From positions 39,614 through 103,613 of the forward strand of contig DAKD01000036.1 in assembly GCA_002499085.1 (NCBI GenBank): a stretch of DNA of 64,000 nt. Reading direction: 5' to 3'. Below, one piece after another: positions 1-9,560 of this stretch. Origin of the DNA: Methanomassiliicoccales archaeon UBA280 (GTDB lineage Archaea; Thermoplasmatota; Thermoplasmata; SG8-5). Each line of letters starts with the position of its first letter. The first letter of the stretch is position 1. The position numbers were made by a program, and so were the translations under genes. The notes under the pieces were generated by a model that did no database searches, was not told the origin of the DNA, and saw only the letters and a list, made by a program, of their open reading frames with translations.

Positions 1-2
1 GT

Positions 3-611
3 GGATGGCCTCTTCCGCCTATGTTAGAACCATTAAAAAATGAGTTGATTTCCCCCTATCAAATTTGTAAGCATTTTGCACAAACATACATATCTGTCAA
101 TAATAACCCGTTAGATCCTTGGTATCCTCCTTATTACGATGAAAGGTCTGCCCCCCCAATGTCAGTTTTATCCACTGCAAAAATTATTCAATTCGTCACG
201 CAAATTTCTACTTTTGCTGATGAATTATTGAATTCACTTGAGGAGTATCGTGATGAAATAGAGCAAATAAGTTATGATGTTTATACTTCACAAGTTGTGG
301 AAATACCTGGCTGGGGAGTAGATATTTATATACTTGCTGAATTAATTAGAACAAGAATAAACAATGATGAATTACAACAATGTGCTATAAATATTATTAA
401 TCAGATACCGAATATAGTTTGCACGATAATTAAAGGCCCAATTATAGATAATCCTTTAGATTCTGGCATATCTATATTTTTTTACATATCTCCTAAATAT
501 ACTTATTCTTATCCAACATCATTGGAAACAAATTATCGGACTGAATTGGACTTTGCATATGACACCACATGGGATGAATTTTTATTGGCATTTTATGCTC
601 CATATAAGTAA
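3..611 (+). CDS. C11 (clostripain-like) cysteine peptidase, C-terminal part, partial at window edge
   Basis: The reading frame is open to the left edge, and an upstream-encoded GWPL stretch precedes the first ATG at 21, so the gene very likely starts outside the window. The visible part resembles the C-terminal region of clostripain-family peptidases: a GWP motif, a block like SVLSTAKI followed by an amphipathic helix (QISTFADELLNSLEEY), then a GISIFFYISP strand and a closing DFAYDTTWDEFL motif. The catalytic His/Cys part would lie upstream and cannot be seen. Base composition is strikingly AT-rich compared with genes after 4 kb. A well-formed ribosome binding site and the next AT-rich gene follow directly, so the two probably form one transcript. 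The family call rests on motif recall only. Confidence 0.65.
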   Translation, partial: GWPLPPMLEPLKNELISPYQICKHFAQTYISVNNNPLDPWYPPYYDERSAPPMSVLSTAKIIQFVTQISTFADELLNSLEEYRDEIEQISYDVYTSQVVEIPGWGVDIYILAELIRTRINNDELQQCAINIINQIPNIVCTIIKGPIIDNPLDSGISIFFYISPKYTYSYPTSLETNYRTELDFAYDTTWDEFLLAFYAPYK

Positions 612-622
612 TAGGAGGATTT

Positions 623-1729
623 ATGAAAAATAATATCCAGTGGTTCATTGTCGTAATATTATCAATTTCATTGATTCTATCAATTTATTACATAACCTCC
701 CGAACTAGAGACGAATTAAACTCTTACACAATAGAAATTACACCACCAGAATACATGATATTATCTGAAGCTTGTAATATTACAGCATCAATCACTGGTG
801 CTAAAACAGAACTTGTATATTTAAATTACACAGACATATATAATGATAGTTATTCAAAGATGATGAATTTTACAAATGAATCTTATTATTGTAATATCCC
901 TCCACAACAAAATCTTGGTACCATTAGATATAATGTATGGGCACAATCACAAACCAATATAATTGCAACAACAGATGTTTTCACTCTGAAAGTAATATTA
1001 AACCCATTCAGTGCTAGTAATCTGGTTATCGCCCATATTAAATCAAATATTACCAATAGAAATGAAGTCGCACTTTTACAATATTCTCCATTACCAGATT
1101 TTATTCATATTAGGCCTCTATTTAGAAATACAACCATTAGTAATCAATCTGGATTTAATCATATTGTTTCGAATTTTGAATCTATGTTTTACACACCAGT
1201 ATTATTCTCAAATGATACTTCTATTCAAACGTGCATTTTCGTCAACCTTGAAAACCTAAACATAGAGATACAATATTTCAAAGGCAGTTTATATCTTAAC
1301 AATACTCAAATTTTGAATAGTATGCTTAATGAAAACATTACAATTACATCATTCAATATTCCATTAAATAATGAATATTACCCTTCGATTCAGATGGAAA
1401 ATGCTACCAATCAAATTATTTCAATGGTGCAATTAATAAGAGGAGATGATAGTCAGACAATTGTTTTACAGTGCTCTGAGCCAGTTAAATGGGATGTATA
1501 TAATAAAACTGAGTATTATTGGACCTACCAAATCCCAAATTTATGGCCAGGAACATTTCAACAATCTGAGTTATGGTTGATTTCATCTGAAAATAAAAGT
1601 TCGAATTATAATGAGGGTTCACAACCATATCTCTCAGTGACAATCGATAATGAAATATTTATAATTTCGAGAAGCTTCATAGGCACTGAAGATTCAGTGT
1701 TTGTTGTATTCACAATACCAAATTTATAA
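623..1729 (+). CDS. AT-rich membrane-anchored extracellular protein, unknown function
   Basis: A 368-residue protein with an N-terminal hydrophobic segment (about residues 7-26, after MKNN) that can act as signal anchor. The remainder is polar and beta-rich, with many Asn-X-Ser/Thr sequons, as expected for a glycosylated archaeal surface protein. An AGGAGG ribosome binding site lies just before the start, 11 bases after the preceding protease gene, suggesting co-expression. No catalytic motif is recognised. The first extracellular part (EITPPEYMILSEACNITASI) could be an Ig-like fold. Codon use is very AT-rich, as in its upstream neighbour and unlike the rest of the window, so both may have been acquired together. 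Confidence 0.7.
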   Translation: MKNNIQWFIVVILSISLILSIYYITSRTRDELNSYTIEITPPEYMILSEACNITASITGAKTELVYLNYTDIYNDSYSKMMNFTNESYYCNIPPQQNLGTIRYNVWAQSQTNIIATTDVFTLKVILNPFSASNLVIAHIKSNITNRNEVALLQYSPLPDFIHIRPLFRNTTISNQSGFNHIVSNFESMFYTPVLFSNDTSIQTCIFVNLENLNIEIQYFKGSLYLNNTQILNSMLNENITITSFNIPLNNEYYPSIQMENATNQIISMVQLIRGDDSQTIVLQCSEPVKWDVYNKTEYYWTYQIPNLWPGTFQQSELWLISSENKSSNYNEGSQPYLSVTIDNEIFIISRSFIGTEDSVFVVFTIPNL

Positions 1730-1791
1730 CAATAGTTTATATAGACATAGGTGCTTTGACATAAATATCAAACCTACAATAGGTGGAAGAC

Positions 1792-4700
1792 ATGAGGAAG
1801 AAATTATTCGCATCCTGGCTGTGCCTGATACTGGTATTATCAACATTCATAATCACCACAATTGTCAGTGATAATGCTGAGGGAAAGGAAAACGTGATTA
1901 ACGGAACCGCATACATCGCCAGCGCACCCTTTCGCATCAATTCCAACGCGGACTTCGCCACGTCCCCCAAGGTGACGGGCGGGGATGGCTCCGCTGGGAA
2001 CCCCTGGATTATTGAGAACTTCGAAATTAATGGGACTGGGTATGGATCATGTATTTACATTGGAAATACCACTGATTATTTTATAATTAGAGATTGTTAT
2101 TTACATGATGCTAGCGGAAGTTTAAGTAATTTGTTTAGCTATCGTGCGAATTCCGGGATTTATTTTTTCCATGTGACGAATGGTGCGATAATCAATAACA
2201 CAATAATCTCGAACGACCAATATGGCATGTTACTTTTTTGGGATAGTTATAACAACCTCATTGCTGACAACAATATCACCTATAATTCGGTTGGTGTTTT
2301 TCAATGGCAAAGCTGGACTGGGAATACATTTTCAAATAACACATTTTTTAATAACAACTATGGTATTAGATTATACTACGCTCGGAGTGATACATATTCC
2401 GATAATTTATTCTTGAATAATGCATATGACATCCAGCTTGAGGCCTCAACTGACCTAACCTTGGTTAATAATGAGATGATTGGAAATGGAATTTTCATCG
2501 ATGGCGGGGAAACGGCCTGGGAATCACATTCGATTGACACTACAAACACCGTTAACGGTAAACCTGTTCGATATTATGCGAACCAGAACAGTATTACGGT
2601 TCCCACGGACGCAGGCCAGATAATTTTTGCAAAATGCACGTTGTCGGTAATCGAAAACCAGAATTTGTCTAATGTCTCAGCTGGAATATCATTGGGATAT
2701 TCCTCAAACATTACAATTCGCAACAATAACCTGTCTTCATGCAATTATGGAATATATCTCCAAGGTTCCGATTATAATGACATCATTAACAATACAGTCT
2801 CGAATAATGAAAACGGCATGGCCCTTTCTCAGTCGGATTTTAATCATTTGGCCGACAATATTGCAAATTTTAATAATAATTCAGGCATTGGTTTTTTAGA
2901 TCTCAACTACAATTCTTATAACAATACCATAATAAATAATGCATTTTATAATAATTACAATGCTATAGACCTATTGCACTGTTGTAATGCTTCCGTTATG
3001 AATAACACTGCATTCAACAACACCAATTGCGGTATTTCAATAAGTGCGAGTTCTAATAATGCGATCTTACAAAACAATGTTACATGGAATGGATGGGGTA
3101 TTGTGATAAATAGCATCAACAATCTTGTGAAGAATAACAATGCCTCTAACAACGCTTGGTCTGGCATCACATTGAGCGGAGGAAATGACAATATGTTATG
3201 CAACAACACTGTTTATAACAATAGTTATTCTGGCATTCAAATATCCAGTAAATATTCTAACAATGTCGAGAATAACACAGCAATAGGAAATCCTGTCGGT
3301 TTTCTACTTAAGGGCTCACAGTTCGCCCTCGTCAAGAACAACCAGGTGCTTGACAACAATGTTGGCTTCTCTCTGACCGGATCTAGGTATAATAGGATTT
3401 TCGGCAACATGATTGAAAATTCTAAATTCGGGATGTTCCTTGATTCCTCGACCAATAATTACATTGGAGAAAATGCCATATACAATTCCACAGGCATGAC
3501 AGGAAGTTCCGAGTATTCATCATTCGAGATGGGTCTCGATGTTTATCAGAACGACCCAGACTGGTCAGCCTACTCAAGCTTCGAGGAACAGCTGGCGACG
3601 GGCGATGGCGGTAACCCGCTGTTCACCAGGGCGGTTGATCTTGTGGACACACTAATATTCGATGTTCGGATAATAGGCCAGGCCAATGCTTATGATCTTG
3701 ACCTGGGCATTTTCCTTGACGGGATGGGTGGCAACCCTATCGATGGAATTACCCAGACCGGAGAATTCGTAGCAATGTGCGCTGACAACGACGCTGAAGA
3801 GAGCGTCAGACTTTCGGTTGTGGAAGATGGCACATACCTTATCCGCGTTTTTGGATTCACACTCGGCACAAATCCGGCTCAATTTGACATGGACATCAAC
3901 ATCATCAACGGAACCAGTACTGGAGTATATCTGATGAACTCCACTTACAACAGGATTGTGAACAACAATATTTCGTACAATGCTCAGGGGCTAAATCTGA
4001 CGCAGGCGTCCAACTTCAACCTCTTGCATTATAATAACATCGCTGGAAACGCTGTCCAGGCCTTTGATGATGGGCATAATCTATGGAATGCATCATATCC
4101 GACAGGTGGCAATTTCTGGTCCGATTACGCAGGTGTGGACGCCTTCTCCGGGCCTAACCAGAACATCGCTGGAAGTGATGGAATCGGGGATACACCATAT
4201 ACGACCATCATAGGAGGAGCGAATGAGGATTCGTATCCATTGATGAGTTACACAGACAGTGTGTACATCGATATCACACCTCCCACGTCAAGTGCTTCTG
4301 TAATCGGGGAAACCATATTTCCACCGTTGAGTTGGGGAACTTGCGATATATTGGTCAATGCCACCGATGATTATAGCGGGATAGCGAATATCACGCTCTG
4401 GTACAGACACAGCCTCAACAATGTGTCATGGGGTTCATGGACTGTTTATCTAACGGGTGAGAATCTGGTTTCATTCGAGTTCAACCCTGTGTTCGGGACC
4501 TTGACTGGCGAAGGCCATTACCAGTTCTACACTATTGCGACTGATTGTGCCGGGAACATTGAGGTAAAACCGCAAGCTACGGAAGCGCATTGGTTGTTCG
4601 ACCTCACTGCCCCCGAAAGCGAGGTATTGCAACCCGCAAGTTACTGGAACATTCCCCCTCTTGATATGCAGGTAAATGTCGCTGACAACACGAATTCCAC

Positions 4701-6072
4701 CAGCAATGTCGAGGTGCTTTACAGGTTCAGCCCGGACAATGCGACCTGGGGTGGCTGGACCTCGTATGGCAACATCACTGCAGAACCCTGGAATTTAGCC
4801 TTCGATTTCCCTGCCGGGCAGGGCATTTACCAGTTCTACAGCCGGGCGAACGATACTTCCGGCAACCTGGAGAACGCCACCGCAGTGGCCCAGGCGACAA
4901 TCGGTTACGATGTTTCTCAGCCGCTTCTGACGGACAATACGCCTGCTGTCGGAACCACAGGCGATGCATTCCAGTTCCAGGTTGCTGCAACGGACAATAT
5001 CGCACTTGCGGAAGTCAATGTCGTGTACAGTTTCGGATCAGGGAACGAGACCAATGCCACCATGATCTCCGGATCTGGCGACTCCTATACCTTCGGCATC
5101 GCCATCCCCATCGGAAGCCTGGATGTTCTTCATTACAGGATAGCGGCGGTGGACTCGGCCGGAAACTGGTACTCCACATCGACAAGAAATGTCATTGTTT
5201 CGGACAATGACAATCCGGCTGCCGATGCCGGCCCTGACCAAACGACGATGGCCGGTTCCGTGGTCTTTTTCACCGCTGCCGCAAGCACAGACAATATCGG
5301 CATTGTGAATTTCACTTGGACGTTCAATGAAGGCGCAGGCAGCATCGCCCTCTTCGGCGTTTCTCCCTCTCACAATTTCACAGTGCCCGGCAATTACACT
5401 GTGCTCCTGACGGTATTGGACGCGGCCGGGAATGCCGGAACCGATACAATGCTGGTTACAGTGACGGAGCTGGCTCCGGTCATCGACAATATCCCGCCAA
5501 CAGCCAATGCAGGCTCTGACAGGTCTGTCACCATGGGCGCCGAGATAACATTTGACGGCTCTGCCAGCACAGACAATGTCGGCATAGCAAATTTCACCTG
5601 GACATTCACGCATAACGGCACAGCGGTCACCCTCTATGGCGCCTCCTCCTCTTTCAGGTTCTGGGAGGCAGGGAACCACACAGTTACATTGAATGTGACC
5701 GATGCCGCAGGCAACTGGGACACGGACTCCATGAATATCGAGGTCTTGGAAATCCCCCCGGAGGCCGACGAGCCTGGCAATTACACCTGGCTCATTGTGA
5801 TAATCATCATAATACTGGTTGCGGTCGTTCTGGTCATGTGGCTGCAGAAGCGCGGGAAGCCCGAGGCTCCCGAGGAGACTGCCGAACCGGCTCCGGAGCC
5901 CCATCAAACCCAACCCGAGGCCACCAAGGAAAGTGCAGAACCGACTCCGGAACCACCAAAGCCCGAACCTAAGCTGGACAGGGAGGAGATGCTCCGGAGG
6001 ATCGAGAAGGCTTACAAGGAGGGCAGGATGAACGAGGAGCAGTACAGGAAGAACCTCGATAAGTTCCGATAG
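1792..6072 (+). CDS. Large NosD-type beta-helix / PKD surface protein with C-terminal membrane anchor
   Basis: A 1426-residue secreted protein. ATG at 1792 is preferred to the in-frame GTG at 1783 because an AGGTGG ribosome site sits just before it and it begins a clear signal peptide (MRKKLFASWLCLILVLSTF). Residues about 45-560 are Asn-rich NosD/PbH1 right-handed beta-helix repeats (NNTIxxNxxG patterns). A beta-sandwich insert resembling a pre-peptidase C-terminal domain follows (about 570-700), then one more helix segment, three Ig-like modules containing a repeated ATDxxGN motif, and two PKD domains beginning ADAGPDQ and ANAGSDR. A transmembrane helix lies near 1331-1353. A Glu/Pro-rich linker ends in a SHOCT-like helix pair (REEMLRRIEKAYKEGRMNEE) on the cytoplasmic side. 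Probably a cell-surface adhesion or carbohydrate-related protein. No ligand can be named. Confidence 0.88.
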   Translation: MRKKLFASWLCLILVLSTFIITTIVSDNAEGKENVINGTAYIASAPFRINSNADFATSPKVTGGDGSAGNPWIIENFEINGTGYGSCIYIGNTTDYFIIRDCYLHDASGSLSNLFSYRANSGIYFFHVTNGAIINNTIISNDQYGMLLFWDSYNNLIADNNITYNSVGVFQWQSWTGNTFSNNTFFNNNYGIRLYYARSDTYSDNLFLNNAYDIQLEASTDLTLVNNEMIGNGIFIDGGETAWESHSIDTTNTVNGKPVRYYANQNSITVPTDAGQIIFAKCTLSVIENQNLSNVSAGISLGYSSNITIRNNNLSSCNYGIYLQGSDYNDIINNTVSNNENGMALSQSDFNHLADNIANFNNNSGIGFLDLNYNSYNNTIINNAFYNNYNAIDLLHCCNASVMNNTAFNNTNCGISISASSNNAILQNNVTWNGWGIVINSINNLVKNNNASNNAWSGITLSGGNDNMLCNNTVYNNSYSGIQISSKYSNNVENNTAIGNPVGFLLKGSQFALVKNNQVLDNNVGFSLTGSRYNRIFGNMIENSKFGMFLDSSTNNYIGENAIYNSTGMTGSSEYSSFEMGLDVYQNDPDWSAYSSFEEQLATGDGGNPLFTRAVDLVDTLIFDVRIIGQANAYDLDLGIFLDGMGGNPIDGITQTGEFVAMCADNDAEESVRLSVVEDGTYLIRVFGFTLGTNPAQFDMDINIINGTSTGVYLMNSTYNRIVNNNISYNAQGLNLTQASNFNLLHYNNIAGNAVQAFDDGHNLWNASYPTGGNFWSDYAGVDAFSGPNQNIAGSDGIGDTPYTTIIGGANEDSYPLMSYTDSVYIDITPPTSSASVIGETIFPPLSWGTCDILVNATDDYSGIANITLWYRHSLNNVSWGSWTVYLTGENLVSFEFNPVFGTLTGEGHYQFYTIATDCAGNIEVKPQATEAHWLFDLTAPESEVLQPASYWNIPPLDMQVNVADNTNSTSNVEVLYRFSPDNATWGGWTSYGNITAEPWNLAFDFPAGQGIYQFYSRANDTSGNLENATAVAQATIGYDVSQPLLTDNTPAVGTTGDAFQFQVAATDNIALAEVNVVYSFGSGNETNATMISGSGDSYTFGIAIPIGSLDVLHYRIAAVDSAGNWYSTSTRNVIVSDNDNPAADAGPDQTTMAGSVVFFTAAASTDNIGIVNFTWTFNEGAGSIALFGVSPSHNFTVPGNYTVLLTVLDAAGNAGTDTMLVTVTELAPVIDNIPPTANAGSDRSVTMGAEITFDGSASTDNVGIANFTWTFTHNGTAVTLYGASSSFRFWEAGNHTVTLNVTDAAGNWDTDSMNIEVLEIPPEADEPGNYTWLIVIIIIILVAVVLVMWLQKRGKPEAPEETAEPAPEPHQTQPEATKESAEPTPEPPKPEPKLDREEMLRRIEKAYKEGRMNEEQYRKNLDKFR

Positions 6073-6284
6073 ATATTTTAGGGATGTCCCCCCAAGTGCG
6101 ACCCTGGTGCATATCGGAAACATTGTGCCGCCAGCCAATCGCTCGCCGGAGGAGCCCGGGGGCGCGACATTCCCCGCAGGGGCGGGGGCATGATGGCCGA
6201 GCGAATTCATAATGGTGTTGGGTACCCGAGGTCCGTCTGTGAAAACTCTATATATCGCGGCGTCTATCCCAACATGGTGCTAAG
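6073..6284. other. Intergenic region carrying the promoter of the LsrF-like gene
   Basis: No gene is seen here. The only recognised signal is the TATA-like element at 6247-6254 belonging to the downstream gene. Confidence 0.5.
6247..6254 (+). promoter_or_regulatory. TATA box for the LsrF-like gene
   Basis: CTATATAT lies about 30 bases before the start at 6285, consistent with an archaeal promoter and a very short leader. Confidence 0.6.
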
Positions 6285-7085
6285 ATGGATTGGGGCATGA
6301 AGAACCGCTTGTCGAGGATAATAAAACCGAAAGACGGAAAGACCGTGATGCTGGCAGTCGACCATGGGTATTTCATGGGACCGACGACGGGCCTGGAGCA
6401 GCTGGACAAGATGGTTTTGCCGCTGCTGCCGCATGCTGACACGCTGATGCTGACTCGCGGAGCCCTGCGGAACTACATTCCCCCTGAAACAGACATACCC
6501 GTGGTCCTGCGCGTCTCGGGAGGCACCAGCATCCTGAACGATGAGCTGCTGCACGAAGGAATTACCGTTTCCATGGAGGACGCTGTCCGGCTGAACGTCT
6601 CCGGAGTGGCATTCTCGATAATGGTCGGCGCGAAGTTCGAGCGGGACACGTTGCTGGCATTCACCGAGATAGTGGACGAGGCCGAGGCCATGGGAATCCC
6701 CGTGATTGCCGTGACTGCCGTCGGAAAGGACATGGCCAGGGACGCGAAATACATGGCCCTGGCTTCCAGGATTGCCGCGGAACTCGGAGCGCACATTGTC
6801 AAGACCTATTATGTCGACGGATTCGAAAAGGTGATCGAGTCATGCCCTGTGCCTGTGGTCATCGCCGGAGGCAAGAAGACCGACGAGATAACAGCTCTGA
6901 ATACAGCCTACAATGCGATCCAGGCCGGCGCTGTCGGCGTGGACATGGGCAGGAACATATTCCAGGCCAGGGATCCTGTTGCGATGATCCAGGCAGTCAA
7001 CGCGGTCGTCCACGGCAACCAGACACCGGACGAGGCATACCAGCTCCTCGCGAGAAGCCAATCCGGAAGGTACTCGAGGAGATGA
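6285..7085 (+). CDS. LsrF-like class I aldolase/thiolase (DeoC/FbaB superfamily)
   Basis: A 266-residue TIM-barrel enzyme that reads as a close relative of LsrF, the 3-hydroxy-5-phosphonooxypentane-2,4-dione thiolase of bacterial autoinducer-2 catabolism. Shared landmarks are DWGMKNRLSRI near the N-terminus, VMLAVDHGYFMGPTTGLE, the active-site strand IVKTYYV with its lysine, VVIAGGKK, and GVDMGRNIFQ for phosphate binding. The length fits the core family without the bacterial N-terminal extension. No lsr transport or kinase genes are nearby. The natural substrate may therefore be AI-2-derived or another phosphorylated diketone or sugar; related archaeal class I aldolases act in gluconeogenesis or aromatic amino-acid synthesis. 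Transcribed alone from a strong TATA box, just ahead of a separate hydrolase gene. Confidence 0.85.
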   Translation: MDWGMKNRLSRIIKPKDGKTVMLAVDHGYFMGPTTGLEQLDKMVLPLLPHADTLMLTRGALRNYIPPETDIPVVLRVSGGTSILNDELLHEGITVSMEDAVRLNVSGVAFSIMVGAKFERDTLLAFTEIVDEAEAMGIPVIAVTAVGKDMARDAKYMALASRIAAELGAHIVKTYYVDGFEKVIESCPVPVVIAGGKKTDEITALNTAYNAIQAGAVGVDMGRNIFQARDPVAMIQAVNAVVHGNQTPDEAYQLLARSQSGRYSRR

Positions 7086-7095
7086 AACCGCATAA

Positions 7096-7103
7096 TTCTA
7101 TAT
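7096..7103 (+). promoter_or_regulatory. TATA box for the DUF457 gene
   Basis: TTCTATAT lies about 25 bases before the start at 7126, indicating an independent, nearly leaderless transcript even though the upstream gene ends only 40 bases away. Confidence 0.55.
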
Positions 7104-7125
7104 CGGATGCCGCCGATACAGTACC

Positions 7126-7653
7126 ATGGATGGGATAACCCATTACATGGTCGCCTTCCTGTTGGGGAGGAAATTCCGCCTTGACAAAGAGCGGATGATG
7201 GCCATCACACTTGGAGCGCTTGTACTGGACATTGACATTGCGCTTTACCTGCTCCCGGGGCCTCTTTCGCACGGGACATTCACCCACACGCTTGGCGGAG
7301 CGCTTGTCCTCGGCGCGATATGCACTGTTGCGATGTTCCTCTGGAAGAAGAGATGGACTGCCCAATGGGTCGCCCTTGGCATTGCCAGCCACATGTCGTT
7401 GGACATGATTAATACGATGTCGATTTTCGACGATGGGAAACAGCTCCTTTACCCCTTATCTGATGAGGTTTTCAGCCTGAAGGATTACGTCCCTTACCCA
7501 GACCTTCTCTGGGCCATAATCTCTGCGGCGGTGTTTTCCTTCTCGATCGTCATGCTGGCAATATACTTTGTTGAACGTGATTATCCCTGGAGGGTGTGGT
7601 ATGACGAGAGGCCGCTCGTGGAATACTGGCGGAAGAGGCTTGGCAGGGGCTAA
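7126..7653 (+). CDS. Membrane-bound metal-dependent hydrolase (DUF457/YdjM family)
   Basis: A 175-residue multi-pass membrane protein. It opens with MDGITHYMVAFLLGR and carries the family's acidic/histidine set: DIDIAL after the second helix, HGTFTHTLGG, and SHMSLDMINT, which are likely metal ligands at the membrane face. Hydrophobic helices cover about residues 20-40, 60-80, 83-100 and 130-150. The reaction of this family is unknown; predicted members are called inner-membrane hydrolases. The gene converges with the secretion operon and its last codons overlap that operon's stop by a few bases. A second family member lies at 28.2-28.8 kb. Confidence 0.75.
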   Translation: MDGITHYMVAFLLGRKFRLDKERMMAITLGALVLDIDIALYLLPGPLSHGTFTHTLGGALVLGAICTVAMFLWKKRWTAQWVALGIASHMSLDMINTMSIFDDGKQLLYPLSDEVFSLKDYVPYPDLLWAIISAAVFSFSIVMLAIYFVERDYPWRVWYDERPLVEYWRKRLGRG

Positions 7654-9560
7654 CCGAACGCCATCAGCGAGCCGAGTGAGACAGCGCAGAATATCAGGGC
7701 CGATACTGGCAGCGCGGCCGCGACATCCCCTTTCCAATGGCCCCTTCCGCGCTCTATCCCGGAACAGAAGTACATTATCGTGGCGACGGTTGTGAGGAGG
7801 TATATCCCGATTATCATGACGAAGCACGGCGTGGGCATGGCCGCCGAACCGTTCATGTCCGAGAATGTCTCTGACAGGAGCCCGTAGAGGCCCACAGTCA
7901 CGCCCATTATCACCGGGCCGAAGAGCACGGCCGTGTTCTTCATGCTGTCCACTGTGGAGCGGAGCTTTATCCGCATGTCCCTGTCCGAGCTGGCCAGCTC
8001 CCTCATGTGATTCGACATTGCTATGAGCATGCCCCCGGCGGTTTCCGAGTCCTTGGCAGTGGCCTCGGTCATGAGGCGCATCGCGGCCCTCAGCTTGCTT
8101 GAGGGGTGGCGCGCAGCCATGCCGTTCACGGAGAAGAGCACGTCACCGAGGCTGCCCCCGCCCCTTCTCATCTTCGACAGGACCTCGGCAAGGAATATGC
8201 CGGCCTCTGTCCCGGACATTGTCGCGGAAACATCCTCGATGGCCTTCTCAAGGGCTGTGCCCTCGCCGAGCCTCGAGCCTATCTGGAATAGCATGTCCGG
8301 CATCTGCTCCTCGAGCCTCTCGGCCTTACCGGAATCTGCCCGGGAATGTCCCGGCCTCAGGACGAGCCAGAGCCCGATGCCCAGGCCCGACAGAATTACA
8401 AGCGCGGCGACTGACCATTCCAGGCCCCAGAATCGGATGCGGGCGCCAATGAACCAGGCCAATGCCCCCGCGATGCCGATGACGATGATGGCCTGGAGCA
8501 TTCCCTGGAGCCCGTGTCTCTCTTCGGTCTCCCGGACCGCATGAACCCCGGGCCTCCTCGCCAGTATGGAACCGGCGTACGCCAGGGCAGCGACAGGGAA
8601 AGCCAGGTTCATGAGCAGTATGCTGAGCACCAGCATGGGAACCCAGCTGCCTTCCGCTGCCTGCGGTTCCTGCAGGCCCATGCCTAAGCCGCCCATGGAT
8701 ATCATCGGGAGCATTGACCCGATTATCATCGGGAGGAGTATCCCCAGGGAAAAGAGCACCGTGGCAGGAGTGCCCAGGGACGCGGCGAAGCCCTCGACGC
8801 GCTGCCTGGTGCCCGTGAGCACCGTGTCGCATGCCCGCCTCAGCCCGGACCTGGACTTCTCCGGCTCCCTGTCCTTGGCCGCGCTCAGTATCCCGTACAT
8901 CGCGGAAGCGAGTTCCTCATTGGACTCGCGAAGCTCGCCTGCGTAGGAAACGAGCGCCTCCTCGGTGGTCGCGAACTTCCTGGCCTTGACATTCCATACT
9001 ATGGACCTCAGCTCGTCGGCCATGGGCCCTTCGGCATTGGCCGCAGCGAACTCGACGGCCCTGTCGAGCGACTGGGAGAGCTCCATGGACATGGCCATGT
9101 AATTTATGGCCTGGGGCGCGGCTCCGAAGGCTTCGGTCTCGAGGCTCTTGGCAAGCCTTTCAGGGTATGTCACGAGCAGGGCGAATGCGGCGAGAGCCGC
9201 GGCGGCTGAGGTTCCGGCGCAAGCTGCGGCAAACATTATCGGCTCCAGGCCCAGCAGCAGGGAGACCATGGCGGCAAGCGGCAGAACGGCAACAAAGGTT
9301 ATCGAAGCGGCCACGGATGAGAATCTCACAACCTCCTCCACCCTCAGGCCCATGCCCGTTATCCTCATCGCCCTCCTGAAATCCCTCTGGTCGCGTATCG
9401 CTTCCAGCCTGGCCAGTTTCTTCCGCTTGGCCTCCAGCTCGCGGATCTCGGCCGAGAGCAGCCTGATGTCCTGCACCATCTTCCTCTCGCGTTCCGGGTT
9501 CGGCGAAACCTTCCCCAGCCGCCTGCAGGCTTTCCGGTACAGCATGCCGCGCTCAGACAT
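7650..9560 (-). CDS. Type II/IV secretion platform protein, TadC/GspF-like (ArlJ family)
   Basis: A 636-residue polytopic membrane protein with two T2SF (GspF-like) modules. One contains DRAVEFAAANAEGPMADELRSI (start about residue 160) and the second EKAIEDVSATMSGTEAGIFL (start about residue 440). Each is followed by hydrophobic helices. A soluble, charged N-terminal region of about 65 residues (coiled-coil-like, RELEAKRKKLARLEA) precedes the first helix pair. This is the archaeal layout, in which one long protein carries both modules. It would form the membrane platform turned by the ATPase encoded immediately upstream; the two genes overlap by 8 bases. No pilin or prepilin peptidase gene is in the window, so the assembled structure (adhesion pilus, archaellum-like or secretion) is unknown. 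Confidence 0.85.
   Translation of the reverse strand: MSERGMLYRKACRRLGKVSPNPERERKMVQDIRLLSAEIRELEAKRKKLARLEAIRDQRDFRRAMRITGMGLRVEEVVRFSSVAASITFVAVLPLAAMVSLLLGLEPIMFAAACAGTSAAAALAAFALLVTYPERLAKSLETEAFGAAPQAINYMAMSMELSQSLDRAVEFAAANAEGPMADELRSIVWNVKARKFATTEEALVSYAGELRESNEELASAMYGILSAAKDREPEKSRSGLRRACDTVLTGTRQRVEGFAASLGTPATVLFSLGILLPMIIGSMLPMISMGGLGMGLQEPQAAEGSWVPMLVLSILLMNLAFPVAALAYAGSILARRPGVHAVRETEERHGLQGMLQAIIVIGIAGALAWFIGARIRFWGLEWSVAALVILSGLGIGLWLVLRPGHSRADSGKAERLEEQMPDMLFQIGSRLGEGTALEKAIEDVSATMSGTEAGIFLAEVLSKMRRGGGSLGDVLFSVNGMAARHPSSKLRAAMRLMTEATAKDSETAGGMLIAMSNHMRELASSDRDMRIKLRSTVDSMKNTAVLFGPVIMGVTVGLYGLLSETFSDMNGSAAMPTPCFVMIIGIYLLTTVATIMYFCSGIERGRGHWKGDVAAALPVSALIFCAVSLGSLMAFG

Noticed and set aside
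5038..6210. Minus-strand reading of 390 codons
   Set aside because: It is antisense to the PKD and C-terminal part of the NosD protein; composition is Arg/Gly/Cys-rich without fold signals.
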